NCBI GenBank assembly: GCA_018711985.1
Contig: DVHS01000068.1
Span: 1 to 11,098, forward strand
DNA: 11,098 nt
Reading direction: 5' to 3'
Source: Egerieenecus merdigallinarum
Lineage (GTDB): Bacteria; Bacillota; Clostridia; Christensenellales; Aristaeellaceae
Numbering within the stretch: the first letter of the stretch is position 1; every line of letters begins with the position of its first letter. The notes beneath the pieces were generated by a model. The model had not been told where the DNA came from, ran no database searches, and was given only the letters and a program-made list of their open reading frames with translations. The position numbers and the translations under genes are program-made. Positions 1 through 6,232 of the stretch are shown here, one piece after another.

Positions 1-834
1 CAGCACATAGCGGTCGCCAGCTACACATGCAGGAAACCAGGCTGCTTGACCGGAAAGAGGTGAGCGGTCGTAGGCTTGTATCCTGGTGCTTTCATGGTAC
101 TGATAAACTTGCAGTGAGTCAGCCAGATAAAGACAAGCGCCATTCTCTGTGGCAGCCAGGCAGCATGCTGGCTGCTCCAGCTGTGCAAGGGTGGTTTGCT
201 CGCCGGTGGCCAGATTTACCCGACGAAGCTCACCGGTGGACAGGGAGGCATAGATGGATGCTTCATCCGCAGGAGCGATGGACACAACAGCGGGAACAGC
301 CACTTCACGGATTTCTCCGCGTTCGCTGTCACCGTAAAGCAGCACGCTTCTTTCAGCGCTTGTCCAGAGCAGCGCCGCCCAGGAAGTATCCGTAAGGGGC
401 GCAAATGCCGCAAGATCCACATAGCGCTGTTCATCCTGGCTGATGAAAAAGGCTTCGCAGTTCAGCGGCGCGCCGCAGGGATTGCATGCTTGCATTTCCT
501 GCTCCATGCAGTACAGGGATAATGCTTGCTCCTCGTAGGATAGCACATAGAGCAGCCCATCCCGGTACGCAATGCGACTATTAGGGCAAAGATCGGGATA
601 GACCAGGGTGGATTCCCCATAAGACGCCTCCGCCAGGGAAACGCGGTAAAGCGCGCCATTCGTAAGCACCCAGAGCAGGTCTCCCGAGGCCGCAACACTG
701 ACCGGCCGTGCAAGCTCACCAGATATGCCGTTCAAATTCAGCGACTGCGGAGACGCAAAAGCTGTACCCATAAAGAGAAAGGTAACGCAGCATATCAGAG
801 CAGCAATGCGTAGTTTTTTCCAGAGTACTTTCAT
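1..834 (-). CDS. Secreted propeller-like protein (3' end outside window)
   Basis: An open frame runs from the ATG at 834-832 to the window edge: 278 codons with no stop, so the C-terminus is missing. AGGAGGG (841-847 on the plus strand as its complement) lies 6 nt upstream of the ATG and fixes the start. Residues 1-27 form a classic signal peptide: K-rich start, hydrophobic core around residues 10-24, and cleavage likely after A27 in TAFA-SP. The mature part has short repeated strands of the type GDLLWVLTNGALYRV (51-65), DGLLYVLSY (92-100), EASIYASLSTGELRRVNL (191-208) and GACLYLADSLQVYQY (232-246). These resemble the blades of an extracellular beta-propeller. No catalytic motif is visible. 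It is divergent from the recombinase and has its own promoter at 949-978. It could be cargo of an integrated element or a host gene. The family is not recognised with confidence. Confidence 0.8.
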   Translation of the reverse strand, partial: MKVLWKKLRIAALICCVTFLFMGTAFASPQSLNLNGISGELARPVSVAASGDLLWVLTNGALYRVSLAEASYGESTLVYPDLCPNSRIAYRDGLLYVLSYEEQALSLYCMEQEMQACNPCGAPLNCEAFFISQDEQRYVDLAAFAPLTDTSWAALLWTSAERSVLLYGDSERGEIREVAVPAVVSIAPADEASIYASLSTGELRRVNLATGEQTTLAQLEQPACCLAATENGACLYLADSLQVYQYHESTRIQAYDRSPLSGQAAWFPACVAGDRYVL

Positions 835-948
835 GATTGACCCTCCTGAAAATGTACCTGTGGTGTTTACATCAGCGGATGATTTTGCATCAGATCGAAA
901 ATGAGGTTATGCTCCAGCGGCAAGTACGGACGTATACTGGCTAATCCT

Positions 949-978
949 ATTGTACCAGACAACGGACAAATAAGTCAA
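949..978 (-). promoter_or_regulatory. Sigma-A-type promoter for the secreted-protein gene
   Basis: Read on the minus strand, TTGACT (978-973) is followed after 18 bases by TACAAT (954-949). Each hexamer matches five of six consensus positions. Transcription would start near 942, giving a leader of about 108 nt before the ATG at 834. No experimental support is available here. Confidence 0.55.
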
Positions 979-1054
979 AGAATACTGAGCAGGGAATATC
1001 TCAGGATGCGGCAGCCTCTGCCTCGCATTTGGGTGTTTTATACGGAGCACAGAC

Positions 1055-1083
1055 TTGCATTCTTGTCTTTTCAGGCGTACAAT
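1055..1083 (+). promoter_or_regulatory. Candidate promoter for the recombinase gene
   Basis: TTGCAT (1055-1060), a 17-base spacer and TACAAT (1078-1083) form a plausible sigma-A-type promoter, with a strong -10 and a weak -35. Transcription would start near 1090, about 87 nt before the ATG at 1177. In the integrated state it would also read into the downstream DUF2953-ytfJ operon, because no terminator is seen after the recombinase-SpoVT frame. Confidence 0.35.
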
Positions 1084-1176
1084 ATTATCTGTAAACAGCA
1101 AAAACAATGTCGATAAAATGGAAAACACGCGATTCCATGGCACCCGAAAACCGCCTGAAAGGGGAGCGATACCGTC

Positions 1177-3342
1177 ATGACCGAACGCTTTGACATTGCG
1201 GGCTACTGCCGTATCTCGGTGGACGATGAACTGGACCGGGATAACGTCTCCATCGAAAACCAGAAAGCTATCATCCAGGATTTTGTGAAGCAGCGCTTCC
1301 CGGATAGTACCCTGACCTTTTACGAGGACCGGGACCGCTCCGGCTACACCTTTGAACAGCGGGAAGGCTACCAGGCTATGCGCAAGGGACTCATTACCCA
1401 TAAGTACGATATCCTGGTGGTCAAGGACTTCTCCCGTTTTTCCCGCCGCAATTCTCGCGGCCTGGTGGAACTGGAGGACCTGCGGGATGCCGGAGTGCGC
1501 ATCATTTCCATCGGCGACGGCATCGATTTTCCCAACGACGATGACTGGCTGAAAATCCAGTTCCAGTTCCTGATTAACGAAATGCCCGTCACCGATACTT
1601 CGAAGAAGGTGCGCAACGTCATCAAGCGCCGTCAGCAGGACGGGCAGTGGATCTGTGCCGCGCCCTACGGATATATCGTCAATAAGCGCAAGGAATTCGA
1701 AATCGTCCCCACGGAAGCGGAGATCGTCCGCCGCATCTTCCACCTTTACAATGAGGAGGGCTGGGGTTACAAGAAGATTGCCAATGCCCTCACCGAGCAG
1801 GGTGTGCCCACCCCACGTATGTCCGAGCAGCTACGAAAGGAAGCCGGTGGCGAGGAATACAAGCGGGAGGTGAAGGCAGCCTGGGCCATCGTTACCGTGC
1901 AGGGCATCCTCGATAACGATTTTTATATCGGCACCCTCCGCCAGGGAAAGACCACCCGCGCCAAGATCAATGGCAAGGACGTGAAGCGTGACGACGGCGA
2001 GCACGTGGTCATTGAGAACCACCATCAACCCATCATCGATTACCGTACCTTTGCCATTACCAAGGCCCTGCGGGAAAAGCGTACCCGCACCAATTACCGG
2101 GGCGTGAAGAAGTATGACAACTTCTATTCCGGCTTCCTGGTTTGCGGGGATTGCGGCAGCCCCATGTTCGCCATGAGCCGCGGCGATCTTGCGCCCGCCT
2201 ATACCTGCGGCACCTATCACCGTCGGGGAACGGCCGGGTGTACCTCCCATCACATCCGCGTGGACAAGCTAGATGAACTGCTGAAAATATACGTGAAGAA
2301 GGTGATGGACTCCTCTGCCTCTATGCTGGAACGTCTCAACGCCGACCTGGCCCGCGAAAATGACCAGGTGGCCGAGGCCGAACAGTCCGCGGATCACCTG
2401 GCGGAGGTGCTGGAGGATCTGCAACAGGAGCTGAAGGCCACCAAGCGCCAGCGCATCCGGGACATCATGAAACACCCGGAGCAGGAGGAACTGCTGGAGG
2501 CTACCTATGACGAGCTGGAGAACGACCTACAGCGGAAAATCGAAGGCCTGAACCATCAGATTGATTTGCTCAGCGACCGGCGCAATACCATCATTCAGGT
2601 GAACCGCACCGCGAAAACGGCCCTGGATGTGTTCCAGGACATCCTGGAAAAGGACAAGCTGGACCGTAACGACCTGGAACTGATGATCCGGGAGATCCGG
2701 GTGTATGAGGACCATCTGGAGCTGAAGCTCCAGGCGGACATCGACGCCCTCATTCGCAGCGGCAGCCTGGAGGACACCGTAAATTTTAAGGGGGACATCG
2801 AAAACAGAAATTGCCGGCTTGTCCAGACGGCCCGGAACCAGAAGGACAAGGTTTTCGATGTCCATGTTGTCAGTGACGGCGACCCGCTGGAGATTTACAC
2901 TGATCGGGATGGCGAGGTCATTCTGAAGAAATATTCCCCCATTGGGGAGATGTCCTCGTTTGCCAAGGATTATACGGAATCCCTGTTCCGTTCTCTGGGA
3001 CATATTGCGTGCATCGTGGATAGGGACCAGGTTGTGGCGGCCAGCGGCGTAAGCAAAAAGGAACTGTGGGATAAGCCCATCAGCCATGATTTGGAGGCGG
3101 CCATTGCCAATCGCCAGACAGTGGCGTTAAACCGGCAGAATGGCAGCCGTACCGTAGCGGTTACCAGCGAGGAAGATCCGTCTGGCTATACCGCGCAGGT
3201 GCTTTCTCCCATTATTGCTGACGGGGAAGCCATTGGCGCGGTGTTGCTGCTTAGCCGTGAACAAGGCGCGCGCATGGGGGATACGGAGCTGAAGGTGGCA
3301 GAAACGGCTGCGGGCATTGTGGGGCGGCAGATGGAGCAATGA
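1177..3342 (+). CDS. Large serine recombinase fused in frame to the SpoVT C-terminal part
   Basis: This 721-residue chimera should catalyse site-specific integration and excision. Residues 5-150 are the resolvase catalytic domain: YCRIS (10-14) gives the nucleophile S14 and R12, and SRFSR (86-90) supplies R87 and R90, equivalent to R68 and R71 of gamma-delta resolvase. A recombinase DNA-binding domain follows (about 160-300), then a zinc ribbon with C323, C326, C344 and C355, and a long coiled coil (about 380-475), as in phage and ICE large serine integrases. The usual integrase ending (ELMIREIRVYEDHLELKL, 501-518) leads into about 50 further residues, and then from G568 the frame is SpoVT to its last residue. 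An in-frame TGA seven codons upstream supports the ATG at 1177; GGGGAG (1161-1166) is a somewhat distant ribosome-binding site. The stop overlaps the next ATG by 4 bp. The ORF has no internal stop or visible lesion. Whether the SpoVT tail affects activity is unknown. Confidence 0.9.
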   Translation: MTERFDIAGYCRISVDDELDRDNVSIENQKAIIQDFVKQRFPDSTLTFYEDRDRSGYTFEQREGYQAMRKGLITHKYDILVVKDFSRFSRRNSRGLVELEDLRDAGVRIISIGDGIDFPNDDDWLKIQFQFLINEMPVTDTSKKVRNVIKRRQQDGQWICAAPYGYIVNKRKEFEIVPTEAEIVRRIFHLYNEEGWGYKKIANALTEQGVPTPRMSEQLRKEAGGEEYKREVKAAWAIVTVQGILDNDFYIGTLRQGKTTRAKINGKDVKRDDGEHVVIENHHQPIIDYRTFAITKALREKRTRTNYRGVKKYDNFYSGFLVCGDCGSPMFAMSRGDLAPAYTCGTYHRRGTAGCTSHHIRVDKLDELLKIYVKKVMDSSASMLERLNADLARENDQVAEAEQSADHLAEVLEDLQQELKATKRQRIRDIMKHPEQEELLEATYDELENDLQRKIEGLNHQIDLLSDRRNTIIQVNRTAKTALDVFQDILEKDKLDRNDLELMIREIRVYEDHLELKLQADIDALIRSGSLEDTVNFKGDIENRNCRLVQTARNQKDKVFDVHVVSDGDPLEIYTDRDGEVILKKYSPIGEMSSFAKDYTESLFRSLGHIACIVDRDQVVAASGVSKKELWDKPISHDLEAAIANRQTVALNRQNGSRTVAVTSEEDPSGYTAQVLSPIIADGEAIGAVLLLSREQGARMGDTELKVAETAAGIVGRQMEQ
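2870..2903 (+). other. Probable attachment-site junction (element / spoVT)
   Basis: SpoVT similarity starts abruptly at the GDPLE codons (2878-2892), directly after sequence that belongs to the recombinase. That makes this the likely integrase crossover zone, with element DNA on the left and host spoVT on the right. Six-base inverted arms TCAGTG (2870-2875) and CACTGA (2898-2903) are centred on 2886/2887, where CC-n-GC-n-GG is locally symmetric. Serine-integrase sites are typically short, imperfectly palindromic and have a 2-bp core, so this fits. A 6-bp match can arise by chance, and the exact core cannot be read from one junction. Confidence 0.45.
2878..3342 (+). pseudogene. spoVT: 3' part of spoVT, separated from its 5' end
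   Basis: SpoVT is a transcription regulator of late sporulation: an N-terminal AbrB-like swapped-hairpin DNA-binding domain followed by a GAF-like sensor domain. Residues 568-721 of the chimeric frame align by eye along the whole of B. subtilis SpoVT from about residue 31 (GDPLE) to the end. Shared stretches include DRDGEVILKKYSPI (576-589), FAKDY (595-599), SLGH (606-609), DGEAIGAV (682-689), VAETAAG (707-713) and the terminal RQMEQ. The first ~30 residues, with most of the DNA-contacting hairpin, are absent, so this part alone should not bind DNA normally. It has no plausible start or ribosome-binding site of its own and is translated only as the tail of the recombinase. Its last codons overlap the next gene's ATG, which suggests this is the native spoVT locus of the host operon. 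I class it as an interrupted rather than decayed gene. Confidence 0.8.
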
Positions 3343-3914
3343 ACCCGCTGCTGCTGTGCCTGCTCGTGGTGGCATGGATGGCAACACCGCTGGAGCTATC
3401 CCTTGTGTTAAGCGCGGGGGAGGGAGCCACGGGCCAGGCGCGCTTAAAGGTCTGGGGCATTCCCCTGCGCTGGGCTTTCCGGACGCGCCAGGAAGGCGGC
3501 CGATTACGGCTGCTGGTACGGGGCAGGCGCATCCATACAGAGGAGCATCAGGCGCCTCCCATTACGCCAGGGCGAGCAAAAGTTTGGCTGGGCACGCTGC
3601 TGCGCACGGATAAGGCCAGAAAGTGGCTTTTCAACGGCATCCACCTCATCCACTGCGAGGCTAAGATTCGTCTGGCCTTAAGCGATGCAGCCCAAACGGC
3701 GTTGCTGTCGGGGGCATTGACCACCCTTGGCGGATGGTTGCCTGGTAAGGTGCAGCTGCACGTGATACCGGATTTCTGGAGCGGACACAGCGCTTTTGCG
3801 CTGCGTGCGGCAGTGGCCACCCGACTGGGAACGCTGGTCATTACGGCCGCGCTGGTGCTAGCGGCGTGGATCGGTGAGCGTGCCGAACATCCAAAACATA
3901 AGGAGGGAACATGA
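3339..3914 (+). CDS. DUF2953 (YtfI-like) membrane protein
   Basis: The 191-residue protein has a hydrophobic N-terminus (MNPLLLCLLVVAWMATPLEL) and a second membrane segment near the C-terminus (about residues 165-182, LGTLVITAALVLAAWI). Between them lies a basic region with the HCEAKIRLALSDAAQTALL signature (about 108-126), which fits DUF2953, represented by YtfI of B. subtilis. Its function is unknown; the family is typically next to ytfJ in endospore formers, as here. The ATG overlaps the SpoVT stop as ATGA (3339-3342) and has only a weak GGAG just in front of it, so translation probably depends on ribosomes finishing the upstream frame. It overlaps ytfJ by 4 bp at the other end. Confidence 0.75.
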   Translation: MNPLLLCLLVVAWMATPLELSLVLSAGEGATGQARLKVWGIPLRWAFRTRQEGGRLRLLVRGRRIHTEEHQAPPITPGRAKVWLGTLLRTDKARKWLFNGIHLIHCEAKIRLALSDAAQTALLSGALTTLGGWLPGKVQLHVIPDFWSGHSAFALRAAVATRLGTLVITAALVLAAWIGERAEHPKHKEGT

Positions 3915-4342
3915 TGGAGCATCCCATTGGGGAGATGATGCAAAGCACCATGGCCAGTATCAAGGACATGGTGGATGTAAATACCGTGGTGGGGGACCCG
4001 GTGGTAGCGGCTACCGGCGCGACGATCATCCCGGTGAGCAAGGTTTGCTTTGGCTATGTAACCGGTGGTGGCGACCTTCCTTGCGAGGAAAAGAACAAGC
4101 TGCATCCACCGCTGGAAAGCTCCGCCTTCCCCTTTGCGGGGGGAAGCGGCGCGGGCGTTTCCGTGCAGCCGGTGGGCTTTCTGGTGGTCTCCGGCGAGGA
4201 GGTACGCATGCTTCCCGCGCAGCCGCTGACGGTGGCGGATCGTATGGTGGAGCTGCTTCCCGGCGTGGTGGAGGACATGAAGCACATTTTCTCCAAGGAT
4301 GGACGTAAGCAGAGCAGCACACCCATCTATGGGGAGGGATGA
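3914..4342 (+). CDS. ytfJ: GerW-family sporulation protein YtfJ
   Basis: The product begins MEHPIGEMMQSTMASIKD and carries VNTVVGDPV, then ATIIPVSKVCFGYVTGG, and a glycine-rich GGSGAGVSVQPVGFLVV block, the conserved core of YtfJ (GerW family). In B. subtilis YtfJ is sporulation-linked and affects germination with certain nutrients; its biochemical role is not settled. The length (142 residues) is normal for the family. Two ATGs occur in tandem at 3911 and 3914. AGGAGG (3901-3906) is only 4 nt from the first and 7 nt from the second, and the family usually starts close to EHPI, so 3914 is preferred. Starting at 3911 would add one Met and create an ATGA overlap with the upstream gene. It also overlaps the carboxypeptidase frame by 4 bp if that starts at 4339. 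Confidence 0.9.
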   Translation: MEHPIGEMMQSTMASIKDMVDVNTVVGDPVVAATGATIIPVSKVCFGYVTGGGDLPCEEKNKLHPPLESSAFPFAGGSGAGVSVQPVGFLVVSGEEVRMLPAQPLTVADRMVELLPGVVEDMKHIFSKDGRKQSSTPIYGEG

Positions 4343-4344
4343 GC

Positions 4345-5532
4345 ATGCATAAGCAAAGGATGCGGGAGGAGAACTTCCAGACGGAAGGCTCCTCCCGAGC
4401 TTTTTCCTGGGGAAAGGTGCGCTGGATAGCCGTGCTGATGGCGGCGCTGTGCGCGTTGCTTTGGCGGCCTGCAACAGCGCAGGCCCAGGAAGTGGATAGT
4501 TCCGCTGCATCGGCGATTGTTATCGACGCGCAGCATGGCACGGTGCTGCTATCCCATCAAGCGGAGGTGGAGCGTCCCATGGCCTCCACCACCAAGGTGA
4601 TGACTGCGCTGCTGGTCCTGGAGGAATGCGACCTGACTGAATTGGTCACTGCCGGCCATAATGCCTTTGGCGTCCCAGGCACGAGCATTTACCTGAGTGA
4701 AGGGGAGACCTTGACCATGGAGGACATGCTCTATGGCCTGATGCTTGCCAGCGGTAATGATGCTGCGGTGGCCATTGCCGAGCATATTGACGGATCTGTG
4801 GCGGCCTTCTGCGAGCGTATGACGGCTCGTGCGCGGGAGCTGGGGTGTAAGCACACGGTGTTTCTGACGCCCCATGGACTGCCCCAGGACGGGCACTATA
4901 CCACCGCCCACGATCTGGCCCTGATTGCCCGGGAGGCCATGAAAAACGAAACCTTTCGGCAGATTGTTTCCACCACCCGTGCTACCATTCCCTGGGAGGG
5001 AAGGGAGTACGACCGCATCCTGAATAACAAAAACAAGCTGCTCACCACGTACCCGGGTGCTACCGGCATTAAAACGGGTTATACCCGCGCAGCCGGCCGG
5101 TGCCTGGTTTCCAGCGCGCAGCGGGACGGCATGGAACTCATCTGCGTTGTGCTGAATTGTGCCGACTGGTTTGATGAATCTGCCCGTCTGCTGGACGCCG
5201 CATTTACTGAATATGGCTGGTTTACCATGCTGGAAGCCGGGGAGACCGTCCGGGAAATGCAGGTGGAGGTAAGCGACGGTACCATGTTGCCCATTGTGGC
5301 GCAGGGAGAATTGGGGGGAGTAGCGTCCAAGGATAGCCTCCCCAGCCTGGAGTTGGACCTTCCGGAACGCCTGGAAGCACCCATTGACCGGAGAGAACCT
5401 TTAGGCACAGCGCGCATGGTGGTGCAGGGCGAAACGGTGGCACAGGTTCCGCTTGTGGCGGGGGAGGCTGTGGAACGGGATGACTTTCCCCACCGAATCC
5501 GTCACTATTTCTCCCTCTGGATCACCTTCTGA
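4345..5532 (+). CDS. Low-molecular-weight D-Ala-D-Ala carboxypeptidase (DacF/DacB type)
   Basis: This serine DD-carboxypeptidase trims the terminal D-Ala from peptidoglycan stem peptides outside the membrane. All three active-site motifs of peptidase family S11 are present (numbered from the 4345 start): STTK at 81-84 with nucleophile S81, SGN at 136-138, and KTG at 243-245. A membrane-spanning or signal segment lies at about residues 26-48, ending in an ATAQAQ cleavage-like stretch. The C-terminal part (about 285-370) fits the PBP5 beta-rich domain, and the end HRIRHYFSLWITF is amphipathic and aromatic. The start at 4345 is preferred because GGGAGGG (4332-4338) is 6 nt from it but directly abuts the alternative ATG at 4339, which overlaps the ytfJ stop as ATGA. 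The neighbourhood points to a sporulation (cortex or forespore wall) role, as for DacB and DacF; I cannot decide between them. Confidence 0.92.
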   Translation: MHKQRMREENFQTEGSSRAFSWGKVRWIAVLMAALCALLWRPATAQAQEVDSSAASAIVIDAQHGTVLLSHQAEVERPMASTTKVMTALLVLEECDLTELVTAGHNAFGVPGTSIYLSEGETLTMEDMLYGLMLASGNDAAVAIAEHIDGSVAAFCERMTARARELGCKHTVFLTPHGLPQDGHYTTAHDLALIAREAMKNETFRQIVSTTRATIPWEGREYDRILNNKNKLLTTYPGATGIKTGYTRAAGRCLVSSAQRDGMELICVVLNCADWFDESARLLDAAFTEYGWFTMLEAGETVREMQVEVSDGTMLPIVAQGELGGVASKDSLPSLELDLPERLEAPIDRREPLGTARMVVQGETVAQVPLVAGEAVERDDFPHRIRHYFSLWITF

Positions 5533-5644
5533 GCCGGAAACTGTCTTTTCATGGCCTGATCTTTTCAAAGCGCTCTTGTGTTTTTCTGCGTTTTTTGGTA
5601 TGCTTACATGGATGTGGCAAAGGCTGCGCAGGCGGCTCTTGTAA
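5480..5644 (+). CDS. Possible small single-pass membrane protein, overlapping the carboxypeptidase end
   Basis: The frame starts in another register inside the carboxypeptidase (ATG 5480, with GGGGAGG at 5461-5467 rather far upstream) and runs 54 residues to a TAA at 5642-5644. The C-terminal half, LFKALLCFSAFFGMLTWMWQ followed by RLRRRLL, has the profile of one transmembrane helix with a basic cytoplasmic end; the N-terminal half is S/P-rich and overlaps coding sequence. It lies in the +1 frame relative to the upstream gene. It may be a real small protein, a displaced C-terminal anchor of the carboxypeptidase, or chance. No family was recognised. Confidence 0.3.
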   Translation: MTFPTESVTISPSGSPSEPETVFSWPDLFKALLCFSAFFGMLTWMWQRLRRRLL

Positions 5645-5664
5645 CCGAAAGGGCGGAGAGGCAA

Positions 5665-6228
5665 GTGCTAAAGGTTCGTAAATGTTCGCGGGAGGAGCTG
5701 AAAAAGCTGCCTCCCCTTTCCGATGCTTGCCTTTGTGGTGATGAAACAGTGCTTCGCATGGGCCGCAGCGGTTTCTCCCTGGGCTATGTACCCATGGAGA
5801 AGGCGCAGTGGCGCACGTTTCCGCCGGCGCTTCCGCTGCCACTGCCGGAAATGGCTTTTTTGCTGTCGGCCTCGGTTTACGGCGCATTCCAGGAAGAACG
5901 CTTCTGTGGCCTGGCCGTGATTCGCAAGGATGAGCACGGCTGGGGGGAGATCCTCGATCTGCGCGTGGACGCTTCCTGCCGTAGGCAGGGAATTGCCACA
6001 GCGCTGCTGGCCTCCTGCGAGGGCTTTGCCCGGCGGCGTTCGCTGGAGGGGTTGCGCATTACCGTAAGCGATCAGAATCCAGTAATGTGTCAGTTTCTGG
6101 AAGCAAGCGGTTTTCAGGTGCAGGGTGTGGACCGTTTTCTGTACAGCCGCTTGCCGGAGGAACGTCAAAAACCCCTTGCCCTGCGGGCATGTGCGCTGTT
6201 TTGCTATAAGATGATGGAAAGAGGTTGA
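5665..6228 (+). CDS. GNAT-family N-acetyltransferase
   Basis: The GTG at 5665 is preferred (187 residues): GGAG at 5655-5658 is well spaced from it, whereas an upstream ATG at 5578 would add 29 residues with no ribosome-binding site, overlapping the small frame that ends at 5644. The acetyl-CoA binding motif A is clear: strand EILDLRVD (95-102) followed by RRQGIATALL (106-115). Motif B-like NPVMCQFLEASGF (138-150) follows, and the end (LYSRLPE...ALFCYKMM) resembles the layout of streptothricin-type acetyltransferases. The substrate cannot be named from the sequence. It sits between the carboxypeptidase and the pseudouridine synthase with the same orientation and only 4 nt before the latter's ATG. 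Confidence 0.8.
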   Translation: MLKVRKCSREELKKLPPLSDACLCGDETVLRMGRSGFSLGYVPMEKAQWRTFPPALPLPLPEMAFLLSASVYGAFQEERFCGLAVIRKDEHGWGEILDLRVDASCRRQGIATALLASCEGFARRRSLEGLRITVSDQNPVMCQFLEASGFQVQGVDRFLYSRLPEERQKPLALRACALFCYKMMERG

Positions 6229-6232
6229 ACCC

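Larger units (their letters stand above)
835..1176. other. Divergent intergenic region between secreted protein and recombinase
   Basis: These 342 bases carry no convincing gene and look AT-richer than the flanking genes. They hold a good minus-strand promoter (949-978), a weaker plus-strand promoter candidate (1055-1083), and a short imperfect hairpin at 1006-1028 (arms ATGCG-GCAG and CTGC-ct-CGCAT around a CCT loop). No T-tract follows the hairpin, so it is not a clear terminator and could instead be a protein-binding site. I looked here for the missing start of spoVT on the plus strand and did not find it. Confidence 0.6.

Noticed and set aside
1006..1028. Hairpin between the divergent genes as a terminator
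   Set aside because: The stem is interrupted and no T-tract follows on either strand.
907..1743. 278-codon minus-strand frame across the recombinase start
   Set aside because: It is antisense to the catalytic domain of a clear recombinase, has no recognisable family and covers the intergenic region only at its tail. It is a GC-driven shadow frame.
3548..4510. 320-codon minus-strand frame over DUF2953, ytfJ and the carboxypeptidase start
   Set aside because: It is opposite three supported genes with conserved motifs and has no recognisable domain.
5578..5664. Upstream ATG extending the acetyltransferase by 29 residues
   Set aside because: There is no ribosome-binding site before 5578, while the GTG at 5665 has GGAG at good spacing and starts right before the conserved part.
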